This document shows, one piece after another, positions 7,691 to 19,000 of a DNA stretch of 64,000 bases. Under the pieces are notes generated by a model that searched no databases, was not told the DNA's origin, and saw nothing but the letters and a program-made list of their open reading frames with translations. A program made the position numbers and the translations under genes. This stretch comes from an uncultured Collinsella sp. (lineage in GTDB: Bacteria; Actinomycetota; Coriobacteriia; Coriobacteriales; Coriobacteriaceae): assembly GCA_934647195.1 (NCBI GenBank), contig CAKUFD010000003.1:62001-126000 (forward strand), written 5' to 3'. Each line of letters begins with the position of its first letter. Position 1 is the stretch's first letter.

Positions 7691-9055
7691 CTAGTTCTTG
7701 AGGGAATTGAGCGGAGCGGGGAAGCGGCCGCCGCGATGTGCGAGAACCGTGCCTGCGTTCGGGTTGACGGGCATAATCGGTGCGCGGCCGAACAATCCGC
7801 CGTAATCCACGCACTCGCCCAGGCCCTTGCCAATGGCAGGGATGATGCGAACGGCCGTGGTCTTATTGTTGATGACGCCGATGGCCATCTCGTCGGCGAT
7901 GATGCCGGCGATGGTTTCGACGGAGGTGTCGCCAGGGACGGCAATCATGTCGAGGCCGACAGAGCACACACAGGTCATAGCCTCGAGCTTCTCGAGCGAG
8001 AGCGCACCTGCCTCGACAGCGGCGATCATGCCGGCATCCTCGGAAACGGGGATGAAGGCGCCCGAAAGGCCGCCGACGCTGGAGCTTGCCATAACGCCGC
8101 CCTTCTTGACGGCATCGTTCAGCATAGCGAGGGCGCACGTGGTGCCAGGGCCACCGCAAGTGCCCACGCCGATGATCTCGAGGATGCGGGCCACGGAGTC
8201 GCCCACGGCAGGGGTGGGGGCGAGAGAAAGGTCTACGATGCCCTTTTCCACGCCCAGGCGGCGGGAAGCCTCGCGGCTCATGAGCTCGCCGGCGCGCGTG
8301 ATCTTGAAAGCGGTCTGCTTGATCTTCTCGGCCACTTCCATCATGGAAGCGGTATCGGGAAGCTTTTCCAGGGCTGCAGCCATAACGCCGGGGCCGGAGA
8401 CGCCGACGTTGATGACGGCATCTGCCTCACCGCCGCCATGTACGGCGCCCGCCATAAAGGGCGAGTCTTCCACCATGTTGGCAAAGCAGACGAACTTAGA
8501 GGCGCCTACGGACTCGCGGTCGGCGGTGAGCTTGGCCGAGTCGATGATGGTGTGGGCTGCCATGAGCACGGCGTCCATGTTGATGCCCGCGCGCAGGCTC
8601 GCCACGTTCATGGACGAGCAGACACGGCTCGTGCCGGCAAGTGCCTCGGGGATGGACTGGATCAGACGACGGTCGGCGTCGCCGATGCCCTTTTGGACGA
8701 CGGCGGAAAAGCCGCCCAGGTAGTCGATGCCGAGCGTCTCGGCGGCGCGGTCGAGTGCATGGGCAATCGGGGTGAGGTCCTCGTCCTTGCAGCATGCGGC
8801 GATCTTTGCCACGGGCGTGACGGAGACGCGCTTGTTGACGATGGGGATACCGTATTCACGCTCGAGGTCCTCGGCGGTCTGCACGAGATTCTCGGCAGTG
8901 CTGGTCACGTGGTCATAGACCTTGGTGCACATGCGGTCGAGGTTTTCGTCGGCGCATCCCATAAGGGAGATGCCCATGGTGATGGTGCGGATGTCGAGGT
9001 TTTGCTCCTCGACCATGCCGCGGGTCTCTGCGATTTCTTGAGGCGTGATCGCCAT
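7691..9055 (-). CDS. UPF0210 (DUF711) family protein
   Basis: 454 residues, the usual length of UPF0210/DUF711 proteins, a widely conserved bacterial and archaeal family related to pyruvate-formate-lyase-like folds, with no settled biochemical role. Recognisable features are the opening [26 protein letters not shown], the glycine-rich [20 protein letters not shown] segment, the [21 protein letters not shown] region and the conserved C-terminal APIMPVNP. The family is often encoded with a small ACT-domain protein (UPF0237), which is not adjacent here. ATG at 9055 was taken as the start; the ribosome site (AAGGAG) is good. Confidence 0.9.
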   Translation of the reverse strand: MAITPQEIAETRGMVEEQNLDIRTITMGISLMGCADENLDRMCTKVYDHVTSTAENLVQTAEDLEREYGIPIVNKRVSVTPVAKIAACCKDEDLTPIAHALDRAAETLGIDYLGGFSAVVQKGIGDADRRLIQSIPEALAGTSRVCSSMNVASLRAGINMDAVLMAAHTIIDSAKLTADRESVGASKFVCFANMVEDSPFMAGAVHGGGEADAVINVGVSGPGVMAAALEKLPDTASMMEVAEKIKQTAFKITRAGELMSREASRRLGVEKGIVDLSLAPTPAVGDSVARILEIIGVGTCGGPGTTCALAMLNDAVKKGGVMASSSVGGLSGAFIPVSEDAGMIAAVEAGALSLEKLEAMTCVCSVGLDMIAVPGDTSVETIAGIIADEMAIGVINNKTTAVRIIPAIGKGLGECVDYGGLFGRAPIMPVNPNAGTVLAHRGGRFPAPLNSLKN

Positions 9056-9195
9056 GCGCGCTCCTTATGCTTGGGTCCAGCTTGCGGACACTATTCTACC
9101 GTGCTTGCCTATAGGGGGCGATAGGGCGTCGTTCTCGTTACTCATTTGTCAAAAAACGAGGACAAATCCTGGGATGTCGCTTGGATTGCTCGGGT

Positions 9196-11751
9196 CTAGC
9201 TGCCAAAGACCTCTTCGGCGATGCGGGCGGATTCGGCGGCGTCTTTTGCATAGTAATCGGCGCCGATCTGTTTGGCGTATTCGGGAGTGAGGACGGCTCC
9301 GCCTACGATGATCTTGACGTCGGGCACCTCGGCGTGAAGCAGGCGGATGGTCTCTTCCATGCTGGTTACCGTGGTGGTCATGAGGGCAGAGAGGCCCACA
9401 AGCTTGACGTCGCGCTCGCGCACGGCATCGAGTACGGCCTGCGGATCTACGTCGCGGCCCAGGTCAAAGACGGTGTAGCCGTAGTTGTCGAGGAGCATCT
9501 TGACGATATTCTTGCCGATGTCGTGGATGTCGCCCTTGACGGTGGCGACGCAGATTTTGCCCTTGTCGGCAATTTCGCCAGCAGGCATGGATGCCTTGAT
9601 GGTGTCAAAGCCCACGCGTGCCGCCTCGGCCGACGCCATCAGCTGCGGCAGGAAGAACTTTCCCTGGTCAAACAGGACGCCAACTTCGTCAAGCGCAGGG
9701 ATGAAATGGTCGTTGATGAGCTCCATGGCAGGAATCGTTTCGAGGAGCTCTTTGGTTATGGCGGCAATCTCTCCCTTGCGTCCGCTGATGACCAGGCGAG
9801 CGATAGGATCCTCGTTTGCCTGGGGGTCTGCGGTTGCAGCGGGCGCGGCGGCGGCCGTCCCGGGTGCTAGCGCCAAGGCGGGATCGGCAGCGATCTTGTA
9901 CGGGTCGGTCCAGCTGGCATAGCGGCCGATGTAGTCGACCGATCCTTCGTCTTCGGCATTGATCACGCGATAGGCGCGGACGGCGTCCATAAAGCGCTCG
10001 GACCCTGGGTTCATGATGGGCGCGTCGAGTCCGGCGCCAAAGGCCGCAGCCAGGAAGGTCGAACCCAAAAGCGGGCGCGCAGGCAAGCCGAAGCTTACAT
10101 TGGAGACACCGAGGGCGCACTTCACGCCCAGGCGCTCCTTGACCATGCGCACGGCGCGCAGAATCTCGATTACCTGAGCCTGATTGGTGGAGGCTGTCAT
10201 GACCAGACAGTCGATGAGGATGCGATCGAGGCCGATGCCGTAGCGCGCGCATTCATCCACAATGCGCTCGGCGATGGCAAAGCGTTTCTCGGCTGTCTCG
10301 GCGATGCCGTCTTCGTCGAGCGCCAGACCGATCACGTTAGTGCCATAGTGGGCCACGATGGGCAAGATCTCGTCCATAATCTGGCGCTTGCCGTTGACCG
10401 AGTTGATGATGGGCTTGCCGGCATAGCGGCGCGTGGCGGCTTCGACGGCAGTGGGGTCGGTCGAGTCGATTTGCAGCGGCAGCAGCGTGGAGCCTTGGAG
10501 TTGCTCGCATGCCGCCTGGATCATCTTGACTTCATCGATCTCGGGCAGGCCCACATTGACGTCGAGGATGTCGGCACCCTGTTCCTGCTGGCTGATGCCC
10601 TGGGATACCACGTAGTCGAGGTCGCCGTCGCGCAGGGCTTGCTGCAGACGTTTTTTGCCGGTGGGATTGATGCGTTCGCCGATGACGGCGATGCGATGGC
10701 CCGCGACGGGCAGGGTGACGCAGCTCTGTGCGCTCGTGACGTACATGGCGGGGTCGTGATGGCGCGTCTGCGGCGCACGGCCCTCGATGAGCTGTTTGAG
10801 CAGGCGCATGTGCTCGGGCGTGGTGCCGCAGCATCCTCCCACAACGCCTACGCCGTCTTCGATCATGCCGGCAACTGCTTGGGCGTATTCGGGCGCATCG
10901 ATATCAAAGACGGTATTGCCTTCGTCGTCTACGTGCGGCAGACCGGCGTTTGCCTGCACGAGCACGGGCTTGTCGGTAACGTCGAGCATGCGTTTGGCAA
11001 AGGGGCGCAGGTCGGCGGGGCCCTGGCTACAGTTGATGCCAACAACGTCTGCTCCCAGGGAATCGAGGGTGATGGCGGCAATCTCGGGACTCGTGCCCAA
11101 AAACGTGCGGCCATCCTCTTCGAAGGTCATGGTGGCAAAGATGGGGAGGTCGGAGTTCTCCTTGGCAGCGAGGACTGCAGCCTTGGTCTCGGCGAGGTCG
11201 GTCATGGTCTCGATGATAAACAAGTCGACGCCCGCCTTGACGCCCGCTTCGACCTCTTCTTTGAACAGTAGGTAGGCCTCGTCAAAAGACATGGTGCCCA
11301 GGGGGCGCAACAAGGCTCCGATGGGGCCGATGTCACCTGCCACGTAGCGTGCTCCAGCGGCGCGGGCGCACGCTACGGCGGAGGCAAAGACGTTCTCTAC
11401 GCTGGCCGCCCCGTCGAGCTTGTGGGCATTGGCCCCAAACGTGTTGGAGGTGATTACATCGCATCCCGCCTCGACGTACTGGCGCTGGATGCCTGTGATC
11501 ACATCGGGGTCGGAGAAATTGAGAAGCTCCGGCAGGGCTCCTGCCTTCATGCCGGCAGCCTGCAACATGGTGCCCATCCCGCCATCGAATAGCAGATGCT
11601 CCTCGCCGCGCAGCACGGCGCGCAGGCGGTCGTCGCACCGCAAGGTCTCGATTGTGCGCTGCGTGTAGATTGCCCCCTCGCGTCGCGCGCTATCGATGGG
11701 CGCGGTGAGCGGATGACCGTTGATGTCGGTGGTTTTGAGCGTGTAGTTCAT
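9196..11751 (-). CDS. metH: Cobalamin-dependent methionine synthase, short form without reactivation domain
   Basis: Transfers a methyl group from methyltetrahydrofolate via B12 to homocysteine. It has 851 residues, against about 1,200 for E. coli MetH, because the C-terminal AdoMet reactivation domain is absent. Domains in order: homocysteine methyltransferase (about 35-310) with zinc-ligand cysteines in GINCSQG and GGCCGTTPEH; pterin-binding domain (about 350-600, with IGERINPTGKK); then cap and B12-binding domains (about 640-850) with the cobalt-ligand motif GDIHDIGKN. A Pro/Ala-rich linker (near residue 630) joins the halves. ATG 11751 is preferred over an in-frame upstream ATG because GAGG lies seven bases before it. 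The missing domain is supplied by the next upstream gene of the same operon (metF, reactivation protein, metH). Confidence 0.95.
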   Translation of the reverse strand: MNYTLKTTDINGHPLTAPIDSARREGAIYTQRTIETLRCDDRLRAVLRGEEHLLFDGGMGTMLQAAGMKAGALPELLNFSDPDVITGIQRQYVEAGCDVITSNTFGANAHKLDGAASVENVFASAVACARAAGARYVAGDIGPIGALLRPLGTMSFDEAYLLFKEEVEAGVKAGVDLFIIETMTDLAETKAAVLAAKENSDLPIFATMTFEEDGRTFLGTSPEIAAITLDSLGADVVGINCSQGPADLRPFAKRMLDVTDKPVLVQANAGLPHVDDEGNTVFDIDAPEYAQAVAGMIEDGVGVVGGCCGTTPEHMRLLKQLIEGRAPQTRHHDPAMYVTSAQSCVTLPVAGHRIAVIGERINPTGKKRLQQALRDGDLDYVVSQGISQQEQGADILDVNVGLPEIDEVKMIQAACEQLQGSTLLPLQIDSTDPTAVEAATRRYAGKPIINSVNGKRQIMDEILPIVAHYGTNVIGLALDEDGIAETAEKRFAIAERIVDECARYGIGLDRILIDCLVMTASTNQAQVIEILRAVRMVKERLGVKCALGVSNVSFGLPARPLLGSTFLAAAFGAGLDAPIMNPGSERFMDAVRAYRVINAEDEGSVDYIGRYASWTDPYKIAADPALALAPGTAAAAPAATADPQANEDPIARLVISGRKGEIAAITKELLETIPAMELINDHFIPALDEVGVLFDQGKFFLPQLMASAEAARVGFDTIKASMPAGEIADKGKICVATVKGDIHDIGKNIVKMLLDNYGYTVFDLGRDVDPQAVLDAVRERDVKLVGLSALMTTTVTSMEETIRLLHAEVPDVKIIVGGAVLTPEYAKQIGADYYAKDAAESARIAEEVFGS

Positions 11752-11820
11752 AAATAGGCCTCGCATGTTCAAAGGCGGGTATCGGAGTGGGATATTTATG
11801 CAGACGAGATGACGCGGAGG

Positions 11821-12585
11821 CTACCGCGGCATCTCGCCATAACAGGTTTCGCCCCGCGCGCGGAAGGCACAGGTGGGGCGTAGCCTGCAGATATTGCAGG
11901 TGGGACGCGTGTCGGCGTCGTGCACCGGGCCGTCGAATAGACCGATGAGGGCCGTCACACTCTTGGTGGGCATGAGCAGGTTCGTTGCCGTGGTGGTGAG
12001 ACCCAAAAGGCGGCTCGCGTTGAGCGCGCCGAGGATGCTTGGCTGGGCCGAAAGCGGGCAGTCCCCATAACCGGGGCTAAAGCGCCAGTTTGCGTTCAGG
12101 CCCGTCTCGGCTGCCTGCGCGCGAACGTCGCGATCCATCTGTTCCACGGCGGCTTCGATATACGAGGAGCACGCGGCATCGAAAAGAGCGGCGTCGAGCG
12201 CCTGCTGGCTTGCCAGGGTGCGCAGCTTGCGTTCGCAATTCATGCCGAGCGTGCAGGCGAGCACCGTGCAAAAGGCAGCGTCTTTGAGATGCCGGTAGAT
12301 ATCGCGTCCAGTGAGCATGATCTCGCTGCCCACAAGCTGAATGCAGGGCATCCCATCGTCGTCGGTGCCGCTGGCGTTCACGCGAAAAGAGCGGCGTACG
12401 CCCTTGGGCTCGATGGAGAGCTCAAGCTCCTCGACGCAACGTACGATTCGATGCTCGAGGTCGAGGTCTATCTCTTGGCCGCCATAGCCCAGGTAGCGCA
12501 ACATCTCCGCACGGTCCACGCGGGGTCGTGCAGAGACATCGGGCCGATAAAGCGCAGGTGTTGCAAGAGAAGCCGGGAGATCCAT
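11821..12585 (-). CDS. Stand-alone methionine synthase reactivation domain protein
   Basis: 254 residues resembling the vitamin B12-dependent methionine synthase activation domain (Met_synt_B12). Known versions bind AdoMet and reductively remethylate oxidised cob(II)alamin on MetH. The diagnostic RFSPGYGDCPLSAQ motif is at about residue 168, matching the RxSPGYxxCP signature. A C-terminal cysteine cluster (CNICRLRPTC ... C) could bind a metal or Fe-S centre. Its start overlaps the metF stop (TAATG), so the two are translationally coupled, and metH follows after about 70 bases. The arrangement splits MetH into two polypeptides, as documented for Thermotoga. Confidence 0.9.
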   Translation of the reverse strand: MDLPASLATPALYRPDVSARPRVDRAEMLRYLGYGGQEIDLDLEHRIVRCVEELELSIEPKGVRRSFRVNASGTDDDGMPCIQLVGSEIMLTGRDIYRHLKDAAFCTVLACTLGMNCERKLRTLASQQALDAALFDAACSSYIEAAVEQMDRDVRAQAAETGLNANWRFSPGYGDCPLSAQPSILGALNASRLLGLTTTATNLLMPTKSVTALIGLFDGPVHDADTRPTCNICRLRPTCAFRARGETCYGEMPR

Positions 12586-13460
12586 TATTTCCTGAGCGCC
12601 TCGACAGCAGCGCGGGCGACAGCCGGGCGGTTCATGGTATAGACATGCAAGCCATCGGCGCCGGCGTCACGTAGGCCCTCGAGCTGCTGACAGGCATATT
12701 CGATGCCGGCCTCGCGCAGGGCGTCCGGGTCGTCTTCGTACTTGGCCAGAAGCTTGATGACCGGAGAAGGCAGCGAAGCGCCGCACATGAAGACCATACG
12801 GCTGATCTGCTGCTTGCTCATGAACGGCATGATGCCTGCGGTGATGGGCACCGTGATTCCCGCACGGTCGGCCATCTCGCGAAAACGGAAGAAGCATTCG
12901 TTATCAAAAAAGAGCTGCGTCACGAAAAAGCTCGCACCGGCATCCTGCTTTTGCTTGAGATGTTCAACGGAAAGCTCAAGGTTTTCACAGGTGATGTGCC
13001 CCTCGGGGTAGGCAGCCGCACCCACGCAAAAACCGGCGTCCACAAGAGCGGGGATAAGGTCTTTGGCATAAGGGTATTCGGCACGAGCGGCTTCGGCAGC
13101 GCTGGCGCCCTGAGGTAAATCCCCACGCAGGGCAAGGACGTTTTCCACGCCTGCCTGGCGCATCTCGTCGATTTTGCGCTGCAGCTCATCGTGCGTAAGG
13201 GAGATACAGGTCAGGTGGGCGACGGACGTGATGCCAAAATCGTGCGTGAGCATAGAGGCGATCTTTGCCGTGGCGCCGGAATTGCCCGATCCGCCGGCAG
13301 AATAGGTGACGCTTACAAAGTCGGGGCGAAGGTCTTGGAACTGTTCGGAAACCTCGCGCGCGTGCTCGAGGGTGAGCTCGCCTTTGGGCGGAAACATCTC
13401 GAACGAGATGGGCTGTGCGCCCGTTGCCTTTGCGGAAGAAAAGATGTCGGCAACTTTCAT
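12585..13460 (-). CDS. metF: 5,10-methylenetetrahydrofolate reductase
   Basis: Flavoenzyme that reduces methylene-THF to methyl-THF, the methyl donor of MetH. 291 residues, standard length. Motifs: ISFEMFPPKGELT near residue 20, FVSVTYSAGGSG, the LRGDLP loop, FFVTQLFFDN and the PITAGIMPF segment. Start ATG 13460 has a perfect GGAGGT seven bases upstream; the longer frame was rejected. First gene of the metF / reactivation protein / metH operon. A perfect hairpin (TTTCTGCCA/TGGCAGAAA, 13489-13511) lies in its 5' leader about 28 bases before the ATG and may act in regulation. Confidence 0.96.
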   Translation of the reverse strand: MKVADIFSSAKATGAQPISFEMFPPKGELTLEHAREVSEQFQDLRPDFVSVTYSAGGSGNSGATAKIASMLTHDFGITSVAHLTCISLTHDELQRKIDEMRQAGVENVLALRGDLPQGASAAEAARAEYPYAKDLIPALVDAGFCVGAAAYPEGHITCENLELSVEHLKQKQDAGASFFVTQLFFDNECFFRFREMADRAGITVPITAGIMPFMSKQQISRMVFMCGASLPSPVIKLLAKYEDDPDALREAGIEYACQQLEGLRDAGADGLHVYTMNRPAVARAAVEALRK

Positions 13461-13844
13461 GGGACCTCCGAAGCGTATCGATGCGACGTTTCTGCCATCG
13501 CGTGGCAGAAATTTTACCGCAAGCTGCAGCGATAACATCCAAGCCGTTTCATTTGTTAACCATAGGTTTTTTCTATTGCAAGGCGGACTTGCTACAGATT
13601 CGTGACGGGCTCATTTCCTACACGTTGCGAGTTGGGGACGCGCATGTTTCGTGCTCCTTTTCCGTTCTTCTGAAAAAATCGTTTGACGTTGGGTTTTAGC
13701 TGCAGCTGCGGTATTCTCAACACGTTGGTTTCCGGCTGGCAACGTCTTGTTAATGCCGTCGAAACACGTCGTGCCTAACCTACGAATCGTTCGTTGGTAA
13801 CAAACGCCGGCCGCAATCCGGCGTGAACATGAAGGGAGTTCCGC
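13461..13844. promoter_or_regulatory. Divergent control region of metF and glnN
   Basis: About 385 bases without a gene. It holds the TTTCTGCCA hairpin near metF, an AT-rich middle section, a dyad at 13778-13798 (ACC and ACGAA arms around TCG, one mismatch pair) and a perfect GC hairpin CGCCGG/CCGGCG at 13805-13823 just before the glnN ribosome site. The dyad is a plausible operator and the hairpin may affect translation. No consensus promoter could be fixed with confidence. Confidence 0.4.
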
Positions 13845-15932
<2,088 letters not shown>

Positions 15933-15960
15933 TCTTGGCTGAGTTGCCGAGGTAGATGAT

Positions 15961-15994
15961 AAGGAGCCCCGTTTGACGCGGGGCTCCTTTTTTG
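15961..15994 (+). terminator. Rho-independent terminator of glnN
   Basis: Perfect stem AAGGAGCCCCG/CGGGGCTCCTT with a loop of a few bases and a T6 tail, 28 nt after glnN. It also lies 42 nt beyond the end of the convergent surface-protein gene, so it may serve both. Confidence 0.93.
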
Positions 15995-16036
15995 TGTTGC
16001 GGAGATGCTGATGGGGTTGCGGACGTTACCGCGTGA

Positions 16037-19000
16037 CTATCGTGCGCGCCTTTGCATGCGGAAGATGCCGAGCACGAGTACAATGATGCCAAGGGTGCCG
16101 ATCGCTATCCGTAGGGGCGAGTCGTCGCCGGTGCCGGGGAGGCCGTCGCGATGGCCTTTAGCTTGCGTGCCGTTTGGCTGCTGGGGCGTTTTCTGATCTG
16201 TGCCGCTGCTCGTGCCGGGGCTTGGGCTGGGATCGGGCTCGGGGGTCGGCGCCGGTGCGGGCTCGGGGTCGTTCCACTGCGCGTAAAGCGTGATTGAGGC
16301 GCCCTGTTCGGAGCAGAGGTTTATGACCTGCTGTGCATCTTTGTAGCTGTCGCCCGAGCCATCGCGCTGCGTGTTCCAGCCGGTAAACGTCGAGTCTGCC
16401 AGTCCGTCGTTATGGAAGACAAACGTGTTTTCTGGCAGTAAGAAGGCTTGTCCGTAGGTTGCCTCGATGGATTGCATAGCAGGGCCCTCGGCAAGATTGC
16501 CATCGAAATGCACGAAATAGGCAATGGGTTTCCACTGGGCAAAGAGCGTCAGGGCGCCCTCGGTAGCCATGAGATTCTTGACGGCAGCGCCGTTAGCAAA
16601 AGCGTCGCCGGTGCCGTCCGATTTTGTATTCCAACCGGCAAAGGTATATCCCGTGCGTGCAAAACCGCAGGTAAAGAGCTCTGCTTCAGCGTCGTAGACG
16701 AGTATCTGTTCGCCCATGGTGCCCGTAGCGTCGTCTGCGTTGGGGTCAAAGCGAACGCGATAATCGATGGGATGCGACGTGGCGTGCATCAAGAGCGCCC
16801 TGTCTACAACGATCATGGTCGGATTGGACACCCCAGATGAACCGTCGGTAAATCGCGCGGTTCCGTCGGGCGAGGTCCACTGGTCAAATACGTAGCCGCG
16901 CTCGGGGTTGCGCGCCGTTAGAGTCACGTGCGATCCCTCCAGGTACACCGTGTCGGCACCTTCCGTGATGGACCAGCTCGCTTGCATATCGACCTCTGCG
17001 AGCTTGCTATCGCAACCGGTGGTAAGTGAGTAGAAGCTGAGGGACACGACATCTGCGTCATTGCCCACCTCGACGGTCTTGCCCGTATCTTTGCTATCGA
17101 GCATGAGCGCGTACGTACCGGCGGGAAGTGTGCCTTCGCGTTTCAACGCATAGTATGTTATTCCCGATGCGTCGGTCTTCTCTTCAAAGGGAGCAAAGGT
17201 GGTCTCTCCGTCTACGAGCGTGAGTCTCGACGCAAAACCTTGCGCGGCGCAGTTGTCGATGCTGACGGTGACGGTAACATCATGTGCGGCGACGCTGTTG
17301 TCAACCCAGCGAGCCGTGAGGGTTAGGCCCATGGGTGAGCCATCCGCGTCGAGGACGATATTGCCATCGGCGTCTTTTGCACAGAGATTCGTGACCCACG
17401 CGCCGTCAGAGATAGCGCCGCCCACGGATGCGGAGGGCGCCCAGCCGGCAAAGGTATATCCCGGCTTGCTAAAGTGATTGGCGGGAAGCTGGGCAGCAAC
17501 ATCGATATCGAACAGCGCGTCATCCATATGGCCGACGGCGCCTTCTCCGCCTTCGAAATGAATCGTATAGGGCTTGCGCGTCCACTGGGCGTAGAGTGTG
17601 ACGGTTGCCCCATCGGTGTCGGAAAGATTGCTCGCCCTCTCTCCGGGGGCAAAGGCGGTGCCGCTCCCGTCTGCGGCGGTGTTCCAGCCATTGAGCGTGT
17701 AGCCCGGAATAAAGAGCGTGGAGCCCTCGTCGATTTTGTAAGTTTTGCCGTATTTGGCGACTATGTCATCGGGCACCGTGCCTGTTGCCGTAGCGCTTGA
17801 GCCCGCGGGTGCATTGGCATCGAAGTGGACCGTGTAGGAGACCGGTCGCATCTGAGCGTACAACGTATAGGAGCTATAGGATCCCGAGCCGTCGGTGCCA
17901 TCGCTGTAGACCCAGTTGCCTTGCGCATCGGTCAGGCGAGTGTCGTTTACCGTGACGTTTGGGGAGAGCTTTCCGCTGGCGTCCATCACCTGCTCGCTAT
18001 AGGGGTTGGGCGAGGCCGTATAGCGCTCGGCAACTTGACCCGTCGCGACGGCGGGCTGGATGGACTCGACGCCTTGTCCAAACAGCGCAAGGGCGTGTCC
18101 GTCTGTTCCCGTCCCATATGGGGAAAGGACAAGATTGCATGCCGGATGCAGCGTCCCGGTCTGTCCGGACGCGACAGAGCCCGTATAGGGAACGCTTTGC
18201 GACTGCACGCGTGCGTCGACGCGCAAAAGCGTTGTTTCTGCGGGCAGCCAGGGACAAAAGAGCACGTCTTTCTTGCCGTTGCCAAACTCGTCATCAAGAC
18301 TTATCGCGGTGACATCGTTCATGCCGTAGTTGCTGCCCAGGTCTTTGACGACGGTCTGGGATGAACCAAGGTCGAGCTGTTTGTTTTCCAGTGTGCCCAT
18401 GGTTGCCGCTGTGGGGGAAACCTTATTGTGGGCAGCGTCGGTGGGGGTTACCTGGAACGTGCCAAGGTTGGTTACGGAGCCGTCGGGGGCAATGAGGACG
18501 GAGCCTCCCGTGACGGTTGCTGCAAAGTATTTGTCTTTTTGGGTGTTGTATCCGTTGCCATTGGAGCCAAACGCGCTTGCTTTGCTGCCTCCTTTGGCAA
18601 TGATGGTTCCGCCGCTGATGTCGACCGTCACATGCGGATACGACCCGGGGCCGTTTGTGCCGCCTCCACCGATGGCGTGGGCGTGGTCGCTGGCCGCGTA
18701 GGCGCGGACGATGCCGCCTGTGATGGTAATAGCCTGGCGTCCGGTAGCCCTGCATTCATTGCCGATGGCGGCGCCTCGGGCCGAGTTTGCTTCGCCGCCA
18801 AAAGCAGTGACGTCTCCGCCAGAGATGGTGATTGACTTGCACCAGTGCTCGTTGGTCGTTCCGCCGCCGCTGCCGATGCCGCAGGCGTATTTACCAGCGA
18901 TTGCGTTGATGGTCCCGCTTTTGATCACAATGCTGGTGCCCTTCGAGCGGTACGATCCGCCGATGCCTGCGCCAAAGCCTCCACCCGTGGCATTGACGGT

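Noticed and set aside
7736..9124. Plus-strand frame of 462 codons over the UPF0210 gene
   Set aside because: It is antisense to a clearly conserved protein and its composition (His/Gly/Asp-rich) is that of a shadow frame. No ribosome site.
9144..9167. Terminator for metH
   Set aside because: ATTTGTC/GACAAAT is a perfect 7-bp inverted repeat with a T-rich loop, but it is AT-rich and has no T tail after the stem, so it was not listed as a terminator.
13489..13511. Cobalamin riboswitch before metF
   Set aside because: The leader contains a simple hairpin but lacks the B12-box and the required multi-helix layout, so no riboswitch is called.
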